From: Heterobilharzia americana
Taxonomy: Eukaryota; Platyhelminthes; Trematoda; Strigeidida; Schistosomatidae
DNA length: 64,000 nt
NCBI GenBank assembly: GCA_944470555.2
Contig: OX104128.1
Location: forward strand, 2,542,001 to 2,606,000
Reading direction: 5' to 3'
Part shown: positions 24,286 through 36,880 of the stretch, in pieces
Numbering within the stretch: position 1 is the first letter of the stretch
Layout: each line of letters starts with the position of its first letter
Made by a program: the position numbers and the translations under genes
The notes under the pieces: generated by a model
The model's database searches: none
Seen by the model: the letters and a program-made list of their open reading frames with translations, nothing else
Told to the model about the DNA's origin: nothing

Positions 24286-25106
24286 GTGCCGGCGTGACCG
24301 TTTCCCGAGTTTGTGTCCTTCTTAAAACGGCATGGTTTACGACATTTTCTGGCTTCATCCCCGTAAGTGTTATGAAACCAGCACCATTCAGGGTTTTCCA
24401 CCCTGTTGGGTTTCGTTTTAGGGCTACCACACGACTTGCTGCGATGCGCCAAGGTGCGTTTCTGTGAAGTGCTACGTGATCTAGGACTTCGAGATCGTAG
24501 CAACCGTTTCACAGAGTTGCACAACTTGGTCACCTCTGAATCCTGGCGCTCTGGTTTGTCGCAGATAGAATATACGTTGGAGACGGGTCTGCTGGATATC
24601 TCCAGTATTTTATCTGCTGAGGCTGCCAGGTCGTCGAGTGGGACTGACTGCAGTGTCACCAACACGGTTTGCACCGGTTGTGGTAGTTTCGAGAGAAATA
24701 GTTCTCGGAAGAAACCATCGTCAAATGTTCGTGCACCGATTACTTCTCGCATGCGTGCGAGGACTTCAGTAGCTGAGTGGCTGCCTAGCTCGATGTTACG
24801 AAGCAATTCGTCTAGACGTTGGCGATCTGTGAGATCGCTTTTCTTCAAGAGTGCGGCCTTTAGAAGTGCATAAGGGTCACTTACTTCAGGATTAAACATG
24901 TTTGCTGTAACATACCTGTTTAATTCTCGCGGTAGTGACCGTATGACAGCAAGAAATCGAGATTGAGGATCTGAGACACCCTGTTCTCGAAAATCGGCCT
25001 CGGCATACAGAAACCATGTTTCTGCATTGTCTGGCCAATATGGCACGAGTTGGATCGTGTTCGAGGTCGGCTTAATACGAATAAGCTTGGGAGTGTGGTC
25101 GGACAT
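24267..25106 (-). CDS. Gypsy-2 Gag, intact frame
   Basis: An uninterrupted 279-codon frame. The N-terminal two thirds have the helical capsid pattern of CsRn1/Boudicca-type Gag ([44 protein letters not shown]). Near the C-terminus is a basic Arg/Ser segment, then the zinc motif [18 protein letters not shown], i.e. C-x2-H-x9-C-x3-C, the CHCC form typical of that clade instead of the common CCHC. The start at 25106 gives MSDHTPKL and fits the family. It would coat retroelement RNA in the cytoplasm. It is the only full-length retroelement protein in the window. Confidence 0.85.
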   Translation of the reverse strand: MSDHTPKLIRIKPTSNTIQLVPYWPDNAETWFLYAEADFREQGVSDPQSRFLAVIRSLPRELNRYVTANMFNPEVSDPYALLKAALLKKSDLTDRQRLDELLRNIELGSHSATEVLARMREVIGARTFDDGFFRELFLSKLPQPVQTVLVTLQSVPLDDLAASADKILEISSRPVSNVYSICDKPERQDSEVTKLCNSVKRLLRSRSPRSRSTSQKRTLAHRSKSCGSPKTKPNRVENPEWCWFHNTYGDEARKCRKPCRFKKDTNSGNGHAGTCSRQP

Positions 25107-25216
25107 GAGAAAGTGTAGTAAATGGATATATAAATGTTATCGAAATGAAAACAATAAACAAATATAAAATGGAACAGGCTCACCAATTCAATACTTGTTA
25201 TTGGTCGGGATATGTG

Positions 25217-25234
25217 ATCACGTCGGGCTCACCA
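25217..25234 (-). promoter_or_regulatory. Primer binding site of Gypsy-2 (tRNA-Trp type)
   Basis: Directly after the 5' LTR on the minus strand the sequence is TGGTGAGCCCGACGTGAT. This is complementary, with one mismatch, to the 3' end expected for eukaryotic tRNA-Trp, the primer known for CsRn1/Kabuki elements. A shorter copy of the GCTCACCAATT word lies 50 bp away at 25178-25188. Confidence 0.8.
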
Positions 25235-25579
25235 ATTTAGGATTTGTCCTGGTGCGAACTTGACAGACGCAAAGACCAATCACTAATTATTCGAACTTGT
25301 TATATACCCACGAATACGAGACCAAGGAAGAACACGATAGCGTAGTCGGATGGAATAGTATATTTGGATGGTTATGCCAAAATACCGATGCGTTCCAACT
25401 AACTGGCTAGAGAGTCGAATACGAGCAATGCAACGTAACACGACAGCGTGCCAAATGGCGAGGATGCTTGACCGGGTGCCTTCAGCTTAGCGAGTCCAGT
25501 TAAACTATCAAGGTCAGCATCAATGTCGAAAGTCGTCAAACCCTAGGTCATTGATTTTGGGGAAGTGTGTGACGCTACA
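25235..25579 (-). repeat. Gypsy-2 5' LTR (345 bp)
   Basis: Partner of 22776-23120. It should hold the promoter of the element on the minus strand. No clear target-site duplication is visible: the bases outside are TTGCG on the left and GTGTG on the right. Confidence 0.92.
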
Positions 25580-26164
25580 GTGTGTTCTGTATGTATATGT
25601 TCTGTGGTGAAAACTGCAATCATAAATCCCTTTAAAGGCATTGGATGTAATTTGAGGCCTAAACACTAACCCACTATGGTTAGTGAGCATCGTTCATCTT
25701 GAATGACCGCACTTACTTTCCGCCCAGGAAGTTGAAGTGCATCCAACACGATTAAATGACTGACTGCATTTTAAAATCTACGCAAACAGCTGAAATATTT
25801 GTACAGAACACAGAAAATGTTCGTATTTTCACAGGCAACCTTACAGCCTATGTCAAACACAATGACACTTGGAGATAATTTTTAGCTTCACCTGTAGTTT
25901 GTGAACTCACCACCAAGAAACATGTTCCTAAATTGCATATACGCACCAATAGGATTTCAACGCAGTGACCTTCAAGGGCGTAGCTACCTCCATCATCCAA
26001 GTATTCCCCAAAACATGCTGGTTTTCTAGGTCATTATCGTTTACCTTAGGAGGGGTTTCTGAACTTCAAGTAAGAATAAATTATGTTTCTATTTATGGAT
26101 TAAGCTCATCATAAGTCCTGACTTACTGCATCAAGAGTCTATGAGGTTCATTTCCATCAACAAC
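25580..26164. other. No gene seen
   Basis: AT-rich sequence without recognisable coding, repeat or RNA signal. Confidence 0.5.
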
Positions 26165-26360
26165 ATTTATATAAATTGGGCCCGATGTTTTTCGGCCATG
26201 CATTTCTGCCGATATTTGGCCCTACAACCAGCCCCATTAGCTTTACTTTTGGCCCGACTAAAACAGTGTCCCCATGTGAGGCCAGATATTTGACCTCATA
26301 TCAGATTCAATGCCCACCGTTGCCCTATTTGCCCCGACAAAATTGTTTACTGGGGTGGTT
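26165..26360. repeat. GGCCC-rich dispersed repeat, copy 2
   Basis: It shares the block around CCCTACAACCAGCCCCA (26220-26236) and the general GGCCC word pattern with 22255-22520, in the same orientation. Confidence 0.55.
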
Positions 26361-27690
26361 CAGTATTTGCAGGTCCACAGTAATGACTTTTGATCCTGTC
26401 CCCATGATGAAAGTTCATAAGGCATACATACTAATCTCATCATATAACAAGTTATCTTTTACTTCAGCTTCAATCCCCATTGAATTAGATCTCGGAAAAT
26501 TAGCGATGTTGTATGATTCCAGCGCAGTATATTATATATTCATCATTGGATAATAATTTCAAGAAGTTTCATATCCTTGTTAATTTCTGTAAAGTGGATC
26601 AATAACACTATTGGTAATAAGTTTTGTAGCCAAATATTTGCTAATTTACACTATAATAGCGAACCTGGTTCAATCTTATACTTCCATGTAGCCATTTCCA
26701 GTTACTATCTCCTACTAATAGTATTACTATCTCTATTCCCATAAGTCATCCTATAATATTATTTACTCTTTTTCTTCCTACTGACTTTATGTTTTCACTA
26801 TTTATAAACGCTCTCCTTATCACCTCTCTCCCATGAATCTACATAGGTTTCTTCTTCCGTTCCGTTCCTTTTCACCTTATAATTTGTTTTGTTTCTTTTT
26901 CTCCACACTTTATCTTCCTTGATTTCTCTGGGCATACTTTCTGTCTTTTTTCAACCAGTATGACAAACTGTCCAGGTGGACGACACTTGAGCAACCTATC
27001 TGCATCACAGTCCTTGAAAAAACCACTCCCCCTACCAGCACCCAACCACTTGTGGGGCTAACCAGAACTACAGCTGACGAGTAGGGAGATCTGCTACATC
27101 GGAATCTACCAAAGACCTGGGACCGTGCTGCAAGACCTTGAAGAGAGCGCGAAGAAATCAATTAGTTTACACTAGCTCGTAAAAAGACATTGGAAATTGG
27201 AGATCATGCATGTTTTGCTAACTAGCACAAGATTTTCTAAGTTTCCGTATCATGTTCAAGCTTACCTATGAATGTCAGCTTGTTTCAGATAGTCCATAAA
27301 AGCAGTATAGTAAATTCCTAACGAGCTCCTTAGCTTATAGTCTCATGTCTCATTGACACTGAACTTTTTATACCACTAGTAAAGCCCATTAAATAATTTG
27401 ATCATATTTTATTAAGACTGCTTACGTTGGTTAATGTAATCTGTAGTCGGAATGTAGCTTTGTATATTCGTAGGGATGATTCACTTTTATAACCAATGAC
27501 TTGGAATTATTGGTTGCAATATCAGTGAAAATGCTCGACGAAAATTAAAAATTTCTGAAATGGTTTTATTGAGTTTCACAATTAGCATATCATCTAGTGT
27601 TAACGCATTATTGCTTCAGTGATAGATACTTTCTTGTGCGTTCAATGACTGGAAAACCTTTGAGTTGTCATAATAATCTCATGCACTGCA
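26361..27690. other. No gene seen
   Basis: AT-rich sequence. A pyrimidine-rich run covers about 26760-26930. The 83-codon minus-strand frame 27161-26910 has no similarity I recognise. Confidence 0.45.
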
Positions 27691-27840
27691 CATGCCGATC
27701 CACCGCCTACCTTAACGTGGCATGTTACGGCAAGTTGGATTAGGTTGAAGGAGGGTTCAGAGTGGCCAGGCCAAGACGTGGCACCAGTCCAAGAAGTCCC
27801 TGACTGTTGATCTGGTCCGTGTGGGAGAGATGTAGACTGA
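27691..27840 (+). mobile_element. Old RTE family-2 3' fragment
   Basis: Translated blocks resembling GWKKA..GQ.KTWHQ and SLTV.L (about 27735-27820) match the C-terminal end of the RTE element that starts right after it. This is a short, diverged copy abutting the younger one. Confidence 0.6.
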
Positions 27841-29869
27841 TTGAAAGCAGCATTCGCCTTAGCGGCGATCGGTAACAGTAGACAGTTATTTAGACTTATT
27901 AAGGAGACTGGGGGGAAATGGTCAACAACAGTTAGTGAGGTTATAGCGGAGAAGGACGGATCGGCGATTCACTCGCAGGGAAGGCGACTGGGACGATGGG
28001 CAGAACACTTTGAGGAACAGTTTAACTGGCCTCCAGCCACCATTGCGCTGCCCGCTATCCAGTCGGACCCTGAATGGGACATAGAGACAGGTCCCCCAAC
28101 ACTAGAAGAAGTCGAGAAAGCGGTAGGTAGCCTGAAACGGGAAGGGCAGCAGGACCAGACGGACTACCTGCTGAGGTATACAAGAATGGTGGTAGAGTTC
28201 TCTTAGTCAGGCTAACGGAAGTGTTAGCCAGTATATGGGAATCAAATACGATCCCCTCCGACTGGTCTAAGTCACTGATCATCCCAGTCTTCAAGAAAGG
28301 CGAGAAGTCCTCTTGTGATAACCACAGAGGAATCAGCCTGACAAACATAGTGTCTAAGATCCTAAGTTCTATAATTCTCCGACGCCTGAGTGGAGCTCGG
28401 GAACAGCAAGCCCGAGAAAACCAGGCAGGCTTTAGACCTGGCCGTGGATGTATCGACCAAATATTCACACTGCGCCAGGTCCTGGAACATAGGCATGCTT
28501 ACAGACGCCCGACAATAGCTGTATTTCTCGACCTGAAGGCGGCATTTGACTCCGTTGATCGAGAAGTCTTATGGCAGTGTCTGTCACTGAAAGGCGTGCC
28601 TAGTAAGTACATCACCTTATTGAAAGCTCTCTACTCGAACACTTGTGGGCATGTTAGAGCCTATGGTGAGTTGTCCAGGGAGCTATACTCATCAAGTGGT
28701 GTCCGTCAAGGATGCCCACTATCCCCATTCTTATTTAATTTTATCATAGATATTCTTATGGAGGTTTCCCTCTCGTCACCTAATTACAAAGACGTTGACC
28801 GGACCACAGGTGAATTTTCCTTAGATCTAGAATATGCAGATGACATAGTCCTGTTAGGTGAAGACGCTGACAAGATGCAGAGTCTTCTGAACACTTTGAG
28901 TGGGAATTTGAGAATGTTTGGGATGCGATTTTCACCACCCAAATGCAAATTTTTGCTCCAGGACTGGTCTTCAGCGGTACCGCGGTTAACAATAGAGAGT
29001 GAAGTGGTTGAGTGTGTTGACCACTTCACTTACCTGGGAAGTAGGATCAACTCCGGTGGGTTAGTTGCCGATGAGATTTCTGCACGGATACAAAAGGCTC
29101 GATTGGCTTTTGCCAATTTGCGCCACCTATGGCGCCGCCGTGATATTCGTTTGTCTATTAAGGGTCGCGTGTACTGCACAGCAGTCCGCTCTGTTCTACT
29201 GTATGGCTGTGAAACATGGCCATTGAAAGTGGAAGACATGAGAAGGTTACAGGTATTTGACCACCGTTGCCTTCGTAGTATAGGACGTATTCCGTGGTGT
29301 CACCATGTGAGTAATGCAGAAGTTAGGTGTAGAGTTTTAGGGAGAAGAGGTAAGTCAGTCGACGAGGTTGTGAACCTTCATCGACTGAGATGGTTGGGAC
29401 ACGTACTACGTATGCCTAGTCACCGATTGCCTCGTCACACAATGTTGGCTGAGGTGGGTTCAGGCTGGAAAAAGGCCCGAGGTGGCCAGACTAAAACATG
29501 GCACCAATGTATGAAGTCTCTGACTGTTGGTTTAAGCCATGTAGGACGATGCAGACTAGGTGGTTGGGGTCCACGGGACAAGAGGAACCAGTGGTTGGAG
29601 ACCCTAGGTGATATGGCTCAGAACCGAAGTCAGTGGCGCAGATGTATACACACATTATCCTCATCTTAACAACGCTATACCGAATCTCACTATTTTGTCA
29701 CTCCTCTTTCCTTTCTTCTCATACTTTATATTTCTTTTGACTGCATTCACTTATCTTCATCCTTCACCTCACTACCTTTTTACTTGATGTGCTGATATGA
29801 GGTGTGGCAACTCGGACCGTTACGCAGTAATGCCTGGTCCTATGTTGATAATGATGATGATGATGATGC
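27841..29869 (+). mobile_element. RTE family-2 retrotransposon, 5'-truncated, nearly intact RT
   Basis: It starts in the endonuclease-RT linker (SRQLFRLIKETGGKW; WAEHFEEQF at 27995-28025). A single one-base frameshift near 28140 separates this from a long frame running to 29669. That frame holds all RT motifs: NHRGISLTNIVSKIL, AGFRPGRGCIDQIFTLRQ, FLDLKAAFDSVD (first aspartate), SGVRQGCPLSPFLFN, YADD at residues 205-208 of the 28221 frame (second and third aspartates), LQDWSSAVP, then the long C-terminal domain with a CRVLGRR and LRWLGHVLRMPSHRLPRH block. The 3' tail ends in (TGA)n at about 29848-29869. The endonuclease is missing, so it cannot retrotranspose by itself. Clade assignment (RTE, SR2/SjR2-like) rests on motif style. 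Confidence 0.87.
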
Positions 29870-30420
29870 ATTCGCCTTAGTTGAATGAAAGCTGTTACGA
29901 CAACGACTTGTGTGTGTTACAATCACTGTATGGAACACTAAGTTTGTGAGTACTGTGAAATGATATCAAGCAAGTTGAGGCGATGAATCCTCACCAACCG
30001 AGTTTGCCTGTACATGTTACACATGTTGAACCACTCATCCTCGATATGGGATGCTAACCGAAGCAGGATTGGTTTGTAAGAAAGCCAAACCATGACGTGG
30101 CACTAATCTATGAAGTTTCTGACTGTTAATCCGACCCATGGAGACTGTCTGAGGTCTCCAAAATGATAAGAATAATTGGTTAAAGACTGTTAGTGATATG
30201 TATCAAAATCGATCTCTATAGCACGGATATGCCTACGATTTTCATTGGAAACCCGGATGTTTTATTAAACATCCTCTCTCCTTTTACTTTTTGGTATTCA
30301 AGTTGTACCAAGTTTGTGTTGCAAATAAATAAAAATCAATTCCATGTACTTTCTAAGCCTAAGTTTCATTCCCTTTCTATACACTTCCTTTTTGTATGAA
30401 TTAAAGTGTGGCAAGTTGCA
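29870..30420 (+). mobile_element. Old RTE family-2 3' fragment
   Basis: Blocks at 29970-30200 (LPRRAMLTEAGLVCKKAKP-like, then SDLYQNRSL-like) correspond to the C-terminal end of family 2, followed by a 3' tail region. It is much more diverged than the neighbouring copy. Confidence 0.55.
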
Positions 30421-30663
30421 AGACTATACATTGCTATCTTAGCAGAACTCAAGCAGATCAAATACATATAATTTGTTGAGGAACATCTAGTGTCTCTATT
30501 TAGTCAATTGATGAGGCTGTAGCTCATCGGTGCAGATGGTACGTTTTCAGTCAGTGAATCAAATATTTGAGCCCTTCTCCACCCACTGATGTTTCGACAA
30601 ACCTTAGTATCATCACGAAGTACTCAAACAAGAAATGTGATACCTTGTCTTGTGCAACCTCGC

Positions 30664-33600
30664 GTAGGTAACTAGTTCACTAGTTACTAGCCGATCCTAA
30701 GCCTGGATGAAGAGGGAACTTTTGCCAAACGACTAGCAACCCCACCCAGAAAAACCAATCCAATCGCTAAACAAATTCAAAGCACAAAGAAAACATAAGA
30801 CGTAAAATTAAACTTATTCCTTGCTGGAATCGGAGAGATGAAATGACGCCGGTTGGTGAAAGCCTTCGGGAAGCCAGTTGGCCTGGTTGATGTGTCTTCT
30901 CTCGATGAAAGCGAAAGTAAGAATGGGGACATGGAGTGTCCGAACAATGTTCGAAGCTGGCTGGCTGGCTGGCAAGGCTTCCCAGATTTCAAAAGAGATG
31001 AGAAGTGTTAGGCTGGGAATCTGCGAGGGATCTGCAGATGGAATGGAAGTGAACTCTCTCAACTGCCAACTGGAGAGTCAATAATCTACTCCGATATTGT
31101 CACCCAGACGACAACCACGAGCACATTGAGTTTTGGAGTGGCTATCATAATGTCCCCTCCCAAGAGAATCGAAGGCTCTCTCTCATGCAGTGGGAACCAA
31201 TCTCCACCTGCAGGATCATGACAGCAAGATGAATTCAACTCAAAAGCAAGGAAAGTCACAATCATGCAGTGCTACGCCACGCACCTACAAATAATGTAGA
31301 TGAAGAGAAGAAGAAGGAATTCTACAGACAACTGCAATCATTACTGGACAAGACCTCACCACAGTTGGCGACATCAAAATCCATTCTAGTGGGTGGAGTG
31401 ACATGGATGTCAAACTGGGAGCAGACAGCACAGGAAGAGGACTCACCCATCATGGGTGGAGAAGCAGTCGGTGAAATGGACGAGAGTGGAGAACTGTTTG
31501 CAGACTTCTGCACATTTAATGATTTGGTGATTGGAGGCAGTGTGTACAAACACAAGGATATTGACAAAGTGAGGACATGGATTTCACCAGACACTAGAAC
31601 ACACTAAGAATCAGATCGACTTAATCTCAATGTGAAGAAAGTGGAGACGGAGCCTACTGGACACAAGATGAGATGAAGAAGGGGGGCAGAATTAGGTGGT
31701 TCAGATCACACACTACCTAGTGCAAAATAAGGAACCTTCAAAATCAAGTTGAAAGCCTTGAAAAGAGTTGGTGATAGACGACAGTTCAAGTTCAATACCC
31801 AGAACAGAAACTGAAGGACGAAAGTTCAACGGACATCTTCACGTCAGTCAGTCATCAGGACAAAATGGGAGACATTAAGCAACATCCCAGAAGAAACCTG
31901 GATGGAAGAACACTGGAAGTCTGTGATGTGAAAGCCATGTGGAAGGAAACCTGCATAACCGTGTTAAGAATAAAGAAGAAAGAGGACAAGGAATGGATCT
32001 CGACGGACACATGGAAGCTGATAGGGTAGGGAGAGGGAAATGGTGATGCAGAAGATGAACCAGTGCATCGCATTGCAGTGCGGTGCAGTGCAGTGGTGAA
32101 CAACGAGAAGAGGAACTGAACACAAGCTATAAAACACTAGACTGGACAAAGAAGTGAAGAAGAGTGCGCGCAAATGCGAAAGATACTTCTACGACACACA
32201 TTGGTGAGTGAAGGAGAACAGGCTGCAGATAAGAGAGATAGAGACCTGTCACCACTATGTCAAACAACCAGATTGCTATCTGGGGGACGAATGATCAACT
32301 CAGATGAAACCAATGAAAGGTAGTATAGAAAGCTTAGTTACCACCAAAGAGGAGAAACAAAGGAAACAATGGGCTGACCACTTCAAAAAACTTTTGAATC
32401 GACCACCACCACCACCACCTTATGTAAGTCATCCAGAAATACCACCAGCAGCCCAGCCACAGAATTACCAGTGAACACAAGCCCTCCGACGAAAGCTGTA
32501 GTGAAGTTGTGAACGCCATAAAGCTGTTGAAAGCTGGGAAAGCATCAGGACCAGATGGCATTTCTCCAGAAGCAGTGAAAACAGACTCAGAGACATCAGC
32601 AGCGGACATGCTCACACCACTGCTGCAGAAGGTTTGGAGGGAAGGAAGGAAGGAAAGGCAGCTGGACGGTTGATTGGGGGAGGGGCTACCTTGTCAAAGT
32701 TCCAAAGAAGGGAGACCTATATCTTAGCATGAACTGAAGGGGAATCATGCTGCCGTCCACGCCATGTAAACTATTAGGCAGCATCATTCTGGAGAGACTT
32801 AAGGATGCTCTGGATGCTAAATTACGACCGGAACAGTCTGGCTGGCTTCAGGAAGAACAAATCATGTGGGGATCAAATTGCGTTCCTACGCTACGCATTA
32901 TCATAGAACTCAGCCCAACCTCAAGTTCATCACTTTTGTCAAGGCTTTCGACAGCGTCGACTGAGAAGTGATTTGGCAACTGCTTCAACACTACGGAGTA
33001 TCGCAAACCTTTATCGACCTCATTCAACAGTAGCTATATGCTATGTGATGCTACATGCCGGGTGATTCACAATGAAAAGCGTAGTGACGCCTTTGAAGTG
33101 AAGACAGGAGGGAGTAAGACAAGGTTACCGCCTGTTATCACCGATGACCTTCCTGATTGTGACGAAGCGGACCATGCGGCAAACTGTGATGAGCGAGGAA
33201 ATGGGCATACGATGTTTGACCGATGAAAAGACCCTAGAGGAGTTGGATTTCGCCGATGATGATTTGTGTCTAATGTCGCACGAGCTCGAAGATCTATGTG
33301 CAGAAATCAACAAGTTTGATGAAGAGGCAAGGCAGCGGTGAACCTAGAGAAGACAGAGGTAATGAAGATATCCAACCAACAAAAGCAAGTACCAATCACC
33401 ATCAACAGGAGAACCCTAAAAGAAGTAGTCTCGTCCACCTACCTAGACAGCATAGTTTCAATTATGAGTGGCACAGATGAAGACGTCGAAGCCAGGATCG
33501 GAAGAGCAAGACAGGCCTTCATTGATCTGAAATAATCAGTGTGGAGATCTCGTGCACTCAGCATAGAGCGTGAACAATACCCGGATTTCAAGATTAATCC

Positions 33601-34080
33601 AGTCAAGTAGGTCAGTACTTCTATGTGATGGTTGAGAGACGTGGCGCGTTACGGAAAGCATTTCCAACAAACTACAGGCATTCATCAATAGCTGCCTACG
33701 CTCGCTAGATACTGAAGATCAGATGGCCAGAATAATAAGAATGAGCAGCAAGGAATTGTGGCTGGCAACGAATCAACCAAGAACCCATCGCCCAACAAAC
33801 ATGCAGGAGAGAGTGTAGATGGATTGGACTGGATATGCAATGAGAGGACCATTTGGGGACACCACGTGCCTGGCTAGACCAGGCCATCAGGTGGAACCCG
33901 AAGGGGAAACGACGAGTTGGGCGTCCGAGGGTGACATGGAAGAGATTGTGTAAGGAAGAAATGAAAGCTTGTGAGCAGTTGTGGAGCTGCGTTCAAGGGA
34001 CTGGAGAGGAGAGAGAGTGCAGTGGCGACGTGATACTAAAGCTCTATGTTCCACTAAGAACAGAAATGACAGTAAAATAA
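30664..34080 (+). mobile_element. RTE retrotransposon, decayed copy 2 (SR2-like)
   Basis: Nearly identical to 2808-8015 without its two insertions. Endonuclease remnant 30915-31605, linker 31800-32640 (KAGKASGPDGISPEAV), RT remnant 32740-33535 (FADDDLCLMS), C-terminal block 33885-33960. Stops after LESQ (31082), after SPDTRTH (31605) and after FIDLK (33533) are exactly those of copy 1. It ends at 34080 in a short AT-rich tail (AATAATGATTATTATTAC). Confidence 0.88.
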
Positions 34081-35095
34081 TGATTATTATTACTTCTCCT
34101 TAATACGTGTTTGGTTTTCTCATCCTCCAATCGACCTTATACTGGCATTGCTGTCACCTTTTTCCGGTGACCAAGAAGGTGCAGATACACATTCCCGTAC
34201 TACCGCGTGTTCGGATTCCAAGCTGTTACTGCAGAAGGAGCAGCAGTCCTTCACTGATCCTCTCCATCGATGGATTGTATCTGTATGAACTATCCGTATC
34301 TATTGTTGATTTGTAGTCGGCGGATGCCATATGAAACAGTGTCTCTCCTTATGTTTAAAGTTATTTCTGACCAGAAACAATTGGTTGTGTGAACAAAATT
34401 GCGACAGACGATCACCGTTGTAGGTTCATTGGCATGGGACTCCATAGATCCCCATAAAATATCTTCACTATTTGTCCAACTTCCCAACTAGTGTGTTAGA
34501 GTTACCTACCATTGTGACTTTATCTGAACGTGTTTTAGATTCTGTTAGAAAACTGACAGCTTCTCATAGAATCCACCATTTACTTCATGCGAATTGCAGT
34601 TGGCGGGTGCGTAGGCGGATATTACAAATAGGCATCGCTTAGTCTCACGATCCTTCCTAGTCCTTACAGATCCATTCAGTCGAACAGCACACAGACGGCT
34701 GTTGACTGCTGTCTAATCGAGAAACGCATTTTCTGCCGTACAGCTGAGTGCTATGCTTACACCATCGAGTCTAGGAGGACTACCCACTGGGTTTCCAGAT
34801 ACTCGTTAGGTGAATTTTGAAGATTCACTACTATGACTGGGTGAGGTCAGTTTAATAACCATACTGGATTCCTGTATACATGTCTCAGTGACACAGCGTA
34901 TATCCATGGCTTGAGATTCCAGAGTTTTGGCGATCGATGCTTGCTGTCCGATTTGGCATAGAGTTTTGGCGTTGAAAGCTCATATAAGAAACCGATTGCG
35001 AGTTCTTAGTAGACAAGGAATGAGGTTTCGATGGCATGGTTGCAGAGAGGGAGGTTGGGAATGGCGCAGGAGGTGAAGGCAACGGAGGAGGCAAC
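34081..35095 (-). pseudogene. RTE family-2 endonuclease, decayed
   Basis: Minus-strand frames read NAKTLCQIGQQASIAKTLES (about 34970-34910), then IRCVTET (catalytic glutamate region), FVISAYAPTN (about 34650-34620), a degraded GxxNA block and LGSWTNSEDIL. This is the start of the family-2 protein that is missing from the copy at 27841. A Pro/Ser-rich N-terminal lead (35094-35040) precedes it. Several stops are present. Confidence 0.7.
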
Positions 35096-36880
35096 TTGCC
35101 AGAAATGGTTGGAAATTCACGTGACCAACTGGTTACATTATTAATTCTAGTTCATTTCTGTTTAAGATTATCGGAGAATGAATAGATGCAAGTCAATACT
35201 GTAGTACCTAGCATTACTGTGCGCTGGTCCAAACTGCTATACCACACGTAGGCACATCTAGATGGAGGTCAGATAGAGGAGGGATCAATAAAACAGCTTT
35301 AAAAGTACATACCTTTTCACCTGGATTTAAAATAAGCCATAATAGTAAAACCCCATAAAATGGAGACAAATGAGGATAAAAAGCAAAATTACATCTAACA
35401 TTATGTTACGAAGCCAACAATCATCAAATACCCAGAGCCTACTCATCTCCACCTATGTGGGCTGTTTAATAGACATAGTGGAAAAAGTTTTGGATACACT
35501 GACTGGGACATAAAAATCAAACAAATGACATGTGACTTCTAATCATAAGAACATAAATGGTGAAGTTCTCATTATTCCACAAAGTTGCTTTACACTACTG
35601 TAGTTTTTTCAGTAGTGTGGTGAATATGCTTCAAATATTATCAAACATGAATTTAAATTTAATGATTAAGTAGGAAGATGGTAGAAACAACATAGGTACG
35701 GACTTAAATTATTTCCTACTTTTCCACTTACGTGGTAAGTTACATTATTCAAAGTTGGTTATTGATTGGCAAAATCTTGGCAAAGATCCAAAAAGCTGGT
35801 TCGACTATGCACTAACTTTAAGCTTAAAGTGGTGGTAGGATTATATTGACTGTGTCACTTGTCTGAAAGGTTTACCAATTAGGGGTCAAATTGAAACCAG
35901 TCACTATCATGGGACAAGTAATTAACGTAGTCAGAAGTTTGAGGGTGACGTCAGTGTTTTCCTAAAGGCATTGGGACTTCAGTAGTGCTCTTTTGTCATC
36001 TGAAGGTAAAATTCGAAATGTAAGTCCCAAGAATTGTATTCCATGTTGTCACGAGTATATTTATTTAGGGAGCATGCAATTTTTCAAGCCCCAACTCACC
36101 TGGAAAAAGTTTGTTTGAGAAAAAAAGTTGCGTGTAAGCGTTCTCAAGCAAAGTATCTTTTGGTGTTTGCGATTGAAAAGCTAATCTGTTTTGTATCTTA
36201 AGTACTCCAGAAGAAAACCAACCTTGACAGTTTGGGTAGCGAAGCGTCAACACTCCTAACATCACTTGAGTCTCTTGTGACTGTCTTTATGGTTTTTCGT
36301 TTATTTTTCTTTATTATCCTGTTACAGTTTTCTTCTTACTTTGAGCCCAGTAATAACAGTTTAAATCCAAAAAGCATCATTTTAGTTTTTCTAAGAGTAG
36401 ACTACCATCTACACTTTAAGACCTTCAACCTCCAAATCTTATGTCATGGTTGACAGTATATCTTTATCGAAAGCGTTGATTCTCCAAGTTATCGATGTAT
36501 CTGGTACTTCTGAAACACTGATGCCCAATCAGCTTTTGGCTATCCACTTGACTTATAGCGAATATCTTACTCTACAATTGTGTAGTTATAGTATTATGTC
36601 TGGGAACCATAACAAAAATTAGACTAGGTCCCGGCTATTAGTCATTCATTTGTAGAAATCACCACAGAGCCTCAGATAAAAGTGAATGGATTCAAGCTGT
36701 TAAACTTCACAACAGTACAGCGAATAGTCATTGAAAGTAGGAAGATAACAGAGCAAATAAGAATGTATTAGAAGAAAGAGTGAATAATGGTCAGTATAAT
36801 GTTAAGAATTTTTATTATAACTGATTAGATAGAAAGTAAATCAATCCAGATAACTTTCATCTTCCTACAGGGTTTAAACC
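35096..36880. other. No gene seen
   Basis: AT-rich sequence with short random frames only. No recognisable repeat. Confidence 0.5.

Noticed and set aside
24406..24873. 155-codon plus-strand open frame
   Set aside because: It is the exact antisense of the Gypsy-2 gag frame and has no similarity of its own.
22771..25584. Target-site duplication around Gypsy-2
   Set aside because: The flanking pentamers TTGCG and GTGTG do not match.
28055..28468. 137-codon minus-strand frame
   Set aside because: Antisense shadow of the RTE reverse transcriptase.
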